Below, piece by piece: positions 11,935-21,214 of a stretch of DNA of 64,000 nt. The position numbers and the translations under genes are program-made. The stretch lies in contig NC_081339.1 of NCBI RefSeq assembly GCF_022539665.2, forward strand, positions 7,499,367 through 7,563,366. Direction: 5' to 3'. Source of the stretch: Daphnia carinata (lineage: Eukaryota; Arthropoda; Branchiopoda; Diplostraca; Daphniidae). The notes beneath the pieces were generated by a model that was given only the letters and a program-made list of their open reading frames with translations, made no database searches and was not told where the DNA came from. The first letter of the stretch is position 1. Each line of letters starts with the position of its first letter.

Positions 11935-12135
11935 GAAATAATATGGATTGTATGTCTTTACGTATTAAAATATTCCGTTGGAGAGAGATTGACAAATTAG
12001 CCACAGGGTTCTTGATTTCTGTGTTGTACACATTTAGGGTAAGAAGAAAGTATCTTACATGAAATTTTTCGAAGTCCAGAAGTTGTTCGCAAAAAGATGA
12101 GGACTGCTAGTAAATATTTCGTCGGCGCTCAAAGC

Positions 12136-12190
12136 TTGTTGGTATAGCATGGGATAGTCAACTCAAAGGCATGAGGTTCGATTCGCAAAT
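12136..12190 (+). repeat. tRNA-like element 2
   Basis: An A-box-like TTGGTATAGCATGG with a B-box-like GGTTCGATTCG downstream. It is too short and poorly paired for a functional tRNA. Confidence 0.4.
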
Positions 12191-12293
12191 AACTGGTAAA
12201 GTATAAAAAATTGACAATACAGTTTATAAATTTCTAATTTAACACTGCAAGTGTAAATAGATTATCTTAGTTCGACAGAATACAATTCATACA

Positions 12294-12365
12294 TCACTCA
12301 TGGCTCAATGGTAGAGCATCGGCACGGTATGCTGAAGGTTTGAAGATCGATTCCCACATGAGTGA
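12294..12365 (+). repeat. tRNA-like element 3 with paired ends
   Basis: 72 bases with perfectly complementary 8-base ends (TCACTCAT / ATGAGTGA), a D-arm-like GCTC-AATGGTA-GAGC, and a 5-bp anticodon stem TCGGC/GCTGA closing a 7-base loop. The conserved U33 is replaced by C, and the T stem is poorly paired around GATCGATTCC. It is the best tRNA fold in the cluster but probably not a canonical tRNA. Confidence 0.5.
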
Positions 12366-12630
12366 AATTACATAGGATGAGTACTCCAGTGCAAGAAATT
12401 TGACATAATCTTCATACTTCTGTATGAACAATAACTTGGTATCCTGTAGGATAAGACTCTCTCATATTGATCATTGCTCACCATCAAGATTCAAATCATT
12501 GCATCACTAATCATGATAACAAACGGGAATTTAAAATAAATTATTTGAATTTTATATTAACATCTAAAAACCCAAACAATTATTCAGCTCTCTAGTATCT
12601 AGCCGTGATATTGCTAGGCACCATCGTACC

Positions 12631-12709
12631 GTTCTGGAATTGCAGGAGAGCCGAACCCAGTATCTCATCAACCACAGTCCAATACGCTGCCGTTACGCCA
12701 TGACAGAAC
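12631..12709 (-). repeat. tRNA-like element 4
   Basis: On the minus strand, ends GTTCTG / CAGAAC pair over 6 bases. There is an A-box-like TGGCGTAACGGCAGCG and a B-box-like GGGTTCGGCTC. The internal arms pair weakly. A degenerate tRNA or SINE head. Confidence 0.45.
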
Positions 12710-12796
12710 TATATATGAAGACGTCTATATTTCAGTGCGTATCTAGGTTGGTACCCCTAATAAGGTTATAATGAATGCAGAGCTTATTGTCAAATG

Positions 12797-12871
12797 TCAT
12801 AGGTAGCTTAGCGGTAAAGCACTAGAGTGACATGTAGAAGGTCTTGGGTTCGATTCCCGAGTCTATCAACT
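12797..12871 (+). repeat. tRNA-like element 5
   Basis: A D-arm GCTT-AGCGGTA-AAGC and a T-arm TTGGG-TTCGATT-CCCGA with a good B box (12847-12857). Acceptor and anticodon stems are poor. A tRNA-derived element. Confidence 0.5.
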
Positions 12872-12999
12872 GATATATTCATGTAAATATAACAAAACTC
12901 AAATATAAATAAAGCATTTTATTGTCCCTCCAACCACCCACAATTCCACCACTTTTTTACATGACACAATACAATGCAACACATATACAATACATACAC

Positions 13000-13343
13000 T
13001 TATACAACTAACCCGTTGGCTGCCACGCCACTACATTACTACGCTAGCTACGTCGCCATCCTAAGGATGGCGACCAAGGGGGACTTGTCCAGAGACAAGT
13101 CCGGGCTGAAGCGATGATGGAAGCCGTTATGGTAATGCACAACCCGGGCCAACCACCATCGCTTCGAACAAGGGAAACCCTATGGTGCATTGCCTAATTG
13201 GCCCGCAGGCGAATCTTGGGCAGTGGCAACTGTCCCATCCCATGGCAGAAAGACCATGGGACAGAACAGCGCGGCCCGTCCCTAACAAGCTACAAAAAAA
13301 AGGGGGCAAAAGTGGGTGGCAGCCAACGGGTTAGTTAGTATAA
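13000..13343. mobile_element. MITE-like, hairpin-rich 344-bp element
   Basis: The ends are near-perfect inverted repeats: 13000-13026 (TTATACAACTAACCCG...GCCAC) matches the reverse complement of 13316-13343, apart from one small length difference. The interior is a chain of hairpins: 13052-13074 (10-bp stem GTCGCCATCC), 13081-13102 (GGACTTGTC/GACAAGTCC), 13108-13120 with 13153-13165 (12 of 13 pair), CGGGCCAA near 13145 with TTGGCCCG at 13198-13205, and 13230-13237 with 13254-13264. No transposase frame is present. A non-autonomous foldback or MITE element is the simplest reading. Confidence 0.6.
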
Positions 13344-13397
13344 AAAACATTACTAAATACAACGATACCACGAAGCGACCACGAGGCGGCGGCGACG

Positions 13398-13707
13398 ACG
13401 ACAGGCGAGGCGATGATGGGGCGACGGACGAGGCGAAGACGCGGCGACGGGCGAGGCGAAGACGCGGCGACAGGCGAGGCGAAGACGCGGCGACGGGCGA
13501 GGTGAAGACGGGGCGACGGACGAGGCGAAGACGGGGCGACGGACGAGGCGAAGACGGGGCGACGGACGAGGCGAAGACGGGGCGACGGACGAGGCGAAGA
13601 CGGGGCGACGGACGAGGCGAAGACGGGGCGACGGACGAGGCGAAGACGGGGCGACGGACAAGGCGAAGACGGGGCGAAGGACGAGGCGACGGGTGAGGCG
13701 AAGGCGT
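13398..13707. repeat. 23-bp GC-rich minisatellite, about 13 copies
   Basis: Tandem unit GACGAGGCGAAGACGGGGCG plus ACG, period 23 bp, with variant units (CGCGGC for CGGGGC) on the left. Because 23 is not a multiple of 3, the array is open in several frames on both strands and gives Arg/Gly/Asp-rich or Arg/Ser/Pro-rich ORFs. These are by-products, not genes. It is strikingly GC-rich against the AT-rich surroundings. Confidence 0.9.
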
Positions 13708-15912
13708 GTGTTGGTTGGCAAACTAAAAACGAAAAGGAGATTGTTGAAATGATGGTTGTCAACCGTTGGCAAAATAATAAAGAGGAACAGCCTGATTTTA
13801 CCAAATTGAAACTTACACGAGATGATGAATGGGTCAAAGTATAACAATGTATGTTTTAAGATTCTAATCCACAAATTTTGAATCTTTGGTGACCATCCTT
13901 TGCATTTTTAGTTCTATGAGCTAGAAATAAAAGGATAGTCATGGTAATTTGATACTGGCTGCCAAATATAAATCTAGTTACTTACCCCTCAGCACAAAAT
14001 CCTGCTACTTGATAGGCTCATGAGAAATGATGAGAACATTGCTGAAATGATGATGGTAAATGGTTACCAGCACAACACGTAGCTCACTTGCCAAATCACA
14101 ACTGACACGAATTGATGAACAGATTACACCGATAAGATTTGTGACATTTGTGACTTTTCTCCACAGGCAGCATCCTTAGCCATTTAGGTTTCACGAGCTA
14201 CTTGTTAAAAGCAGAATCTTGGCCACTGGATTCTGATTGGCAAAATATAAAAGCTAATACCTCTCAATTAGCAATGAAATAGCTTGATTGACTGCAAACA
14301 AGTTACTTTTCATTTCGAACTGGCATAGCTGATCTAAAGATTTACCCATTTCACAAAATACTCCATTTGATGTGCTTCACTTAAATAAAAAACAAACGAC
14401 GGACCTTGAAAAGTAGATGGCACACTGTTTGTTTATATCGAACTTTCCATTGGATGTAACACAATTAACAAATCTTAGCAAACAGGTAGCCATAGGTTTC
14501 ACATGAGTTACACGTACTTCAAGCAGAAGACAAAATACAAGAGCGCCATCTTTCATCGCAATTTATAATCACAAAATGCGAGTTTTTAAAACAATTGCAA
14601 ATTTTTTAACGGGGTTCGTGCATTTACGGGAACTTGTTAATGCTCTTTCTATGGCGTTAGTTGTAACGCCTAGAACGGAGGAACAAACAAAGTCAGGTAC
14701 AGGTCACACCAGAGAATCAATTTTTGTAGCCACATAAAATAACACAAAAAGCACGAGAAATAATACGTGTACACGTTAAACGTTCGGTATTGTCGATAAC
14801 TGTTGTTCTTCAACATGTGGATTTGTTCTTGCACGGTTCTCTCGTTTCTCCCAGTGTTTGCGCGTAATACTTATTTTTTTTTTTAGCACGACAGAATTCT
14901 CTAGTCGACAGAAAAGTAACCAGAAATTACACAATATAATAATAATACAAATTATGTATGCATCAATGCTGTCCAAACAAGTGATCGAATAAAATGAGTT
15001 TCTCCGATTGAGTTTGTTCTTTACTTTAATTGTAAAATGATCTCCTAATTACGGAATATCCATAGGCTGACGATATTCCATAAAAATTAAAACTACATAA
15101 AGTGCTGCCTATGAAGAACAGATCTAGGCTATGAAGCTCGAGTGTAACAGTCTAGACTGTAAAATGTCCACAGCAATTGCGTTGGAGGGCTGCTATCGTA
15201 AAATATCGAAACCTAAGCTCCGAAACAATGGTTGATAAACATGCTGTTTTTGAACTTCAAGATGTAAATATTTGTCGAGCGATTATAGGTCTATGAATCT
15301 ACGCAGGATCTGTGGGGAACTTTATCAGTATATCTGTTGGTTCTTGCATGCAAAAACAACTCTCCCCTTTCGTGGGGGTTCGGTGCGACGCCAACATAAT
15401 TACATATTCCTTTAAGCTTATTTTTACATCCAAAGAGCTAGAACGGACCTCATTCCTGATGTTAATTCTAATAATCAATCTCACCGTGCTGTATTACTGG
15501 CTGTTTTGATTGCGACACTCATCGGAATGGTAGTCGGAGTACACGGCGGATGCATTCATTCCTTCCCTTTGCTCATCGACGAGATGAGAGTTGTTATATG
15601 TCCTGAATATAGAAACAGACGATAAGTGATTAAACAGGTATAACACGAAGCAATTCGAAATTACAACGACAAAAACAAATTGTTCTTGACTATTAAAAAT
15701 TGAAAAACCATTTCAATTTGTACGTTATTCCAATAATTATTTCAAAATTTCGTGGCTAAGGGGGGAACAATGGGAATCACTTGATTTCGTAAGTGCATTA
15801 CTTTTTAATGTGGCCTGATAAATAAAAAAAAAAAACCTTATCACCAACACACAAAAAAAAACTCCAAAGGTTGTGGGAGAGACGTGGCGGGATATCGAAC
15901 CATGGCAGGAGG
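13708..15912. other. No recognisable gene
   Basis: AT-rich intergenic DNA between the minisatellite and the MPV17L2-like gene promoter. Short ORFs (for example 15312-15509) have no motif. Confidence 0.55.
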
Positions 15913-15920
15913 TATATAAG
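15913..15920 (+). promoter_or_regulatory. TATA box of the MPV17L2-like gene
   Basis: TATATAAG about 120 bases before the start codon. An initiator-like TTCACTC follows at 15934-15940, about 24 bases from the TATA start, slightly close. The assignment rests on position alone. Confidence 0.5.
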
Positions 15921-16033
15921 GTACGCTAGGTTGTTCACTCGCCATTCCAAACTTTCCAACTGAGCATAAGGTCTACCCTTCCTTCCTTAAAACAAACTCC
16001 GACGCGTGATGAAAAAAGTCACCAAACCGACAA

Positions 16034-17705
16034 ATGGCCGTTATATCAAAACTGAAAGGGATTTTATTTGGTCGATATCTATGGGTAACCAACACTGCCA
16101 GCGGTGGTAAGAACTTCTCGTTCATCCCTAAATTACAAGCTGCTTCGATTACTAAGGAATACAAAATAAAACATTTCGCATAAAAAAAAAAAAAATGATT
16201 TTGACAGGGATTCTTTTGGCGGCCGGAGATCTTATCCAACAGACTATTGAACACTCTAAAACGAGCGGTGGTAAGAACAAGAATAAGGAGCGATATGATT
16301 GGAAACGATCAGGTGATTTGATTATTCACTAACGACTACCACTAGACGTAAACATTAAAATCTACTCACCGCAATAACAGGTAGAATGATGGCAATCGGC
16401 TTAACCTTGGGTCTTCCGCATCATTTCTGGTACAAGTTTCTGGATCGCGCTATCCCCGGAGCTTCACTTCTTTGTGTCGGCAAAAAGATTCTGCTTGATC
16501 AGACCATCTTTTCCCCGTTTAACAACGTCTCCTTTTTCATGGGAGCTGGCCTCCTGGAGGGAAGCACGACCCGGCAAGCGTGGGACGAATTAAAATCCAA
16601 ATTCTTGATGGTTTACAAGGTACATTTTTTTTTTACTGGTATCCTATGAGAGGGAATTTGACACAAGTAGAAAATTATCAGAGTCTATCGGAATGTTCCA
16701 GACATTCCCATAACTCCAGTGCAGAAAGCTTTGCTAGTTATTAGGGTGTGGTGGGGATAGTTACAGTATGATGATCCAGTACAAAGTCTTGTTTGTATTA
16801 GCATTATCGATACGAGATATAGACGTCATACACATGACTTGTCCGTTATCTATGATCTCTAGAATTTAAGCAAATGTCAGTGTCGATCTATAATGCTCAT
16901 GTTTTTTTTCGCAATGGCTGATCAACAGGTCATCAGGAGATTTTTCGTTTAAATTTAATTTAATGACGCACCTGAAATTGTGATCTCTTTCTTTCACCTT
17001 CACAGGAAAACGGTGGCAAAAAGGAAAGAAAATCTAAAGTTCTAAAGTTGACATTGACATAAGTTATTTTAAAGATTAAATTGAGAGAATTTGATGTTTA
17101 CCTTAGCCAAAGCTTTTTGAATTTACTTATAGCTTTCACAAAGGATGTGTTAATTCCATCTTGAACCTGTTCTGAGAAGAGCATGTCTCAACATCCAGAG
17201 GTACATTACATCCAACACATGTTGAAAAATTCATTATAACGAGTTATTGCTTATCCAACAGCTCTACCATAAAAAAAGGACAATTTTTCTGAGTTTCTTA
17301 TTTCATTTGAAAATATGTTAAAAATTGAACAGTTTACCCAGCGTGTTGTTCGTGTTAACACTTTGCATTTCATCAATTCCAGTTTGACCGTCGCGTTCCC
17401 AGACATTTGACTTTACCTAACAAACAAATTTTAATCAATTTATTCAGACCGACTGTTCGGTATGGCCTCCTGCACAATTCATCAACTTTTTTTACGTATC
17501 ACCTGTCTATCGAGTGCTGTACGTTAACGTTCTAACTGTTGGGTGGAACGTTTTCCTTTCATACGCCAAATACTTTGTAAGTTACCTGTTTTTTTTTTAT
17601 TGGGTGTCGTTTCCCTTGGCGGCTAAATAATTTCCTTTCATATCTTAGGACAAGGCGAACATCCGGGTGGAGAGCGATCTTCCAGCTATCGCCATGCCGT
17701 TATAA
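16034..17705 (+). CDS. MPV17L2: MPV17-like protein 2 (mitochondrial inner membrane)
   Basis: Five coding exons, 16034-16106, 16208-16312, 16381-16619, 17448-17576 and 17649-17705, total 603 nt and 200 residues, close to the family length. Recognised from RYLWVTNTASGG near the N terminus, LLAAGDLIQQ, GLPHHFWYKFLDR, KKILLDQTIFSPF, FFMGAGLLEGST, and the signature WPPAQFINFFYVSPVYRVLY...GWNVFLSY, which matches human MPV17L2 (WPAAQFVNF...GWDTYLSY). The family consists of small multi-pass membrane proteins; MPV17L2 is known from vertebrates as a mitochondrial inner-membrane protein involved in mitoribosome assembly. The start was chosen because a nearby upstream ATG (16006) is out of frame. A Lys/Asn/Gly-rich stretch (KTSGGKNKNKERYDWKRS) lies after the first helix. 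Intact gene. Confidence 0.93.
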
Positions 17706-17946
17706 GGAGTCGCATTTGGCTATGATCACGAAACAGCTTCATTTCTCTTTTTTTTTTTTCTTTTTAACGCATTTTCGTTTTCGGTTTCCATCCTGTCGCA
17801 ACGAATCACGCAAAGCTCTTTCTGTTTTCTAAAATAATAATTAGAAATGGGTTTTATTTATAGCTAACGTCTTAAGGAGAAAAAAAAACAAAACAACAAT
17901 TTTATTTATAAGTTGATCATCAGCGATTTTTCTTTATGGCGATGAA

Positions 17947-17952
17947 AATAAA
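17947..17952 (+). terminator. Poly(A) signal of the MPV17L2-like gene
   Basis: AATAAA about 240 bases after the stop codon, on the same strand. Confidence 0.5.
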
Positions 17953-18891
17953 CGTGAAAATACCTGCCGTTACACTTGTTCCCAATCTGCTTTCTAAACT
18001 GCATTTTTCGGGTATCTAAAGTGAAAAAGAATGCTTATCATGAGTTTGAGATGACACAACCTTTGATCAAGCAACGGTTACTTGAAATGTCGTATTTCAA
18101 ACGCAATTGCGATACTGCGCAAAGTTGACAAGTTTTGATAAAACAATGGCCGACTTTCCTAGCTGCAATGTCAAAGGAAAAATTAACAATTATAATGTGT
18201 CTTTGCAATTGAGCTTGTCTAAGGTTTTGTACATCTAAATGTTTTGTTTATTTTTTTTTAAACCTGAATTCTTTGATGCTGTTAAATCTCCCTCCCAAAA
18301 ACTGACAGTAAATGGTCATCTTCAAAGATGTGAAAGCTCAGCGAGTATTTTTTATTGTCCTCTTGCTCTTTGTTGATACTTGCCATCCGGTGAAAATTCC
18401 TATTAACTAGCTGTCAAATGTTTGAACGATAAAGATAAGTGAAAGCGCATTTGGTCCAAAGATGAACGTCACTTACCACAAATCTCTTAGCGAAGAACAA
18501 AGTAGGTCATCATAACTGGGTCGTTCCCATAGTTTTAGACGTTCATGCGGCCAAAGAAAAGCTCTTCTTTTCCGACATGCTACGGTGACCTAAATCAAAA
18601 TAAAACAAAACAAAAGTAGATTGATTATCAATACGCAATTTTTACAGAGGCAACTCTTGAAAAAACATTAAAGAAGATCACTTTCTCGTATCATTGTTTT
18701 TTTTTTTCAACTGTTGCGTTAAGACGAACATTGTTACCTTCTTATGACATCCGATGGATAAAAGCATGATTCCGGCAGTTAGCGGTCATCCAGTGGCCAC
18801 GAAAAGACACGATTTTCTTTGCAGCAAAGTAAAACTAAATGTTGCAGGCCAGAACTTAAGGTAAAGTTCAATTCACCTGAAAAAAGAAACG
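17953..18891. other. Intergenic, including the upstream region of the Gly-rich gene
   Basis: No ORF with a family signal. An ATAAAAG at 18758-18764, followed by TCCGGCAGTTAG, may be the core promoter of the downstream glycine-rich gene. Confidence 0.45.
18758..18764 (+). promoter_or_regulatory. Possible TATA-like box of the Gly-rich secreted protein gene
   Basis: ATAAAAG about 130 bases upstream of the start codon, with an initiator-like GGCAGTT about 20 bases downstream. Weak evidence. Confidence 0.3.
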
Positions 18892-20387
18892 ATGGCGTTA
18901 AAAATTGTAAGAAAGATAGTGACGTTATTATTTAGCATATGCGCATATGTGATTTTTCGTTTATCTTGATTGACAGGCGATCTGCGTTTTGGCCGCACTC
19001 TTCGGATTTGTTTGCGCTGGTTACAAAGGTATGCTATCCGATTTTTCCCAAGATAGCTTAACGCTGTTTTGAATAACAACGCTCATGTTATTGCGTTTCA
19101 AAAGTGTTATTTTGTTTAGCAGTGTGACTGTAACATAATCTGGTTGATTTTGTGGCCTAAAGTTTTGTACCACATGGTATTTGCGACGACCTACGACTAT
19201 GCTACTACGTATCTAAACATATCTAAGACCATTGCGCAAACTTAAGCTGTCATGTCCGAGAAAAGATTACTGCAATAACAAAAACAAATAAGTAAAAATA
19301 GGCATACGTAGAATATGCGATCTTTACGTTGCAATAACTTTGTGCTGGAAGCGTAGTGTTTACACGTTAAAAAGATTTAACGTTAGTTGTTTTGTAAATA
19401 TTCGAATTGCTAAGACGAATGAATTCTTATTTAGCTGGAGGGTACGGTGGAGGTGGAGGATATGGAGGCAGCGGAGGACACGGTGGAGGTTACACAGGAG
19501 GTAGAGGATACGGAGGTAGTGGAGGATACTTAGGAAGTGGAGGTGGCGGAGGATACGGAAGTAGCGGAGGATATGGAGGAAGCGGAGGATACGGTGGTAG
19601 CGGAGGATACGGAGGTTACGGAGGTGGCGGAGGATACGGTGGTAGCGGAGGATATGGAGGTGGCGGAGGATACGGAGGTGGCGGAGGATACGGAGGTGGC
19701 GGAGGATACGGAGGTGGCGGAGGATACGGAGGTAGCGGAGGAGCTGGATATGGAAGTAGCAGTTACGGCGGGCAAGGTAGCTTTTCGCAAACTAACACCT
19801 TTACTAAATCAGTACTGAAAGAAATCAATAAATTCTACCTTCAAACTTCAAATTCAATGTTACTAGGCGGTGGGTACGGAAGTGGAAGTTACGGTGCCCC
19901 TAGTTACAGCAGTGGTGGCGGTGGAGGATACGGTAACAGCGGCCACGGTGCGGGAGGACACGGCCATGGCGGAGGAGGGTATGGCAGCAGCAGCTATAGT
20001 GGAGGAGGGTACGGCAGCAGCAGCTACGGTGGAGGAGGTTACGGTGGTAGCGGGCATGGTGGAGGAGGTTACGGCTGCAGTGGCCATGGCGGAGGCTACG
20101 GGAGCAGTCACGGGGGAGGCCATAGTGGAGCAGGATACGGTAATAAGGGATTTGCAAATGACCAAATGTGATCAATACTTTTGCTTTTGTTTTCAAATGT
20201 TCAGTCAGTTAGATGATCCAAGATAATGCAAATCATTAACTCAAAGAGAAAACACCGTGGGGAACATACAAATTGAACTTATACTGCTAACTTATTCTAA
20301 TGATGAAAGAATCAAAATCGAATACCTGGACTTTTCTTGCTCATTACAGGACCTTATGGTAAAGGTAGCGGAGGCTATGGTCGGTGA
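18892..20387 (+). CDS. Secreted Gly/Tyr-rich protein (cuticle or structural type)
   Basis: Five exons, 18892-18906, 18977-19028, 19435-19776, 19867-20139 and 20350-20387, sum to 720 nt, 239 residues. Exons 1-2 give a clear signal peptide, MALKIAICVLAALFGFVCA. The mature chain is almost entirely GGYGG, GGGGYGG, SSSYGG and GGHGGGGYG repeats and ends PYGKGSGGYGR. The first exon of 15 nt, holding only the start of the signal peptide, is typical of arthropod cuticle and glycine-rich protein genes. Likely extracellular, in cuticle or another structural matrix; antimicrobial glycine-rich peptides look similar, so the function is not fixed. The intron 19777-19866 is 90 bp and has no in-frame stop, so its retention would add 30 residues. 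The open frame runs upstream to 19407, but the real start is the signal-peptide exon. Confidence 0.85.
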
Positions 20388-21214
20388 TCTCGTCAGCAGC
20401 AGCAGAGAAACACTTTGTACACAAATAGACGTCCAACTTCTGGAACAGCATTTGTTTTCTTCACTTGTCCTGTTTTTCCTGTCAAACAAAATTAAGAATT
20501 AAGATGTGTAAAATGTACGTGAAAAATAAGACGGATTTACCTGTTTCTCGGTGAGTTCCAGTGATCAGCAATTACGCATTGACATTAGAGATCCATGGTA
20601 ACAGATGGCCAAACAGAGCGTTAAATTAGGATCGATTTTTGCTCAACCTAAAGTGGGAAAATGAATCGCACCAGTCGAACGATCAATACACTTAACCCCG
20701 GGAATGACGTGCACATGAGTGCTGCTGTCGATAGTGTATTAAAATTATATTTAACAGATGTACATGTTCGTGGGTTTTGACTGGGAAGTTTACAGATAAA
20801 GTATTTACAGCGTAACAGGGTGATCCTCGACTGATAAGTTTGGTTGTACAATACCAAAAAGTCAGACACGAAATAGCAATAAAGAGAAGCTCTCCGGAAT
20901 AGCGGAGATATCCCAACACTTTGATCCGACACAATGTCACTCAATTTTGCAAATGGATCGCTTTCATGCTCGCCGTTTGTGGAACGCAACAAAAACGGTT
21001 CTGAGATAAAAGCTTGTTCCGTAAAAGAAAAACGTGAGTATTATAGCGATGAAAAAAAAAATAAATAAAAACACGTTGACCATTGGATAGTAAAAATTGT
21101 CGAGAATATAACGGACTTAAATATTTAGCTCCATCGAGGTGGCCGCGAATTTTCGTGCCAACTCAAATTTTTTTTTGTTCTTGTTGTTTTGGAGAAAACT
21201 TACAGGACTTTTTG
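20388..21214. other. Intergenic region between the Gly-rich gene and the Ddr 3' end
   Basis: Holds the 3' untranslated regions of two convergent genes. No clear AATAAA was found for either; no other gene is seen. Confidence 0.5.

Noticed and set aside
13316-13874. Overlapping Arg/Gly and Arg/Ser/Pro-rich ORFs of 126-173 residues on both strands
   Set aside because: They are produced by the 23-bp minisatellite, which is open in several frames at once; no splice structure or unique sequence supports a gene.
19407-19434. ATG at 19407 as start of the Gly-rich protein
   Set aside because: It lies in the intron before the TTTAG acceptor at 19430-19434; the exons at 18892 and 18977 give a proper signal peptide in phase.
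19530-20226. Val/Glu/Ala-rich and Ser/Ala/Thr-rich ORFs overlapping the Gly-rich gene
   Set aside because: Shadow frames of GGY codon repeats; the Gly frame is the one joined to a signal peptide exon and a terminal exon in phase.
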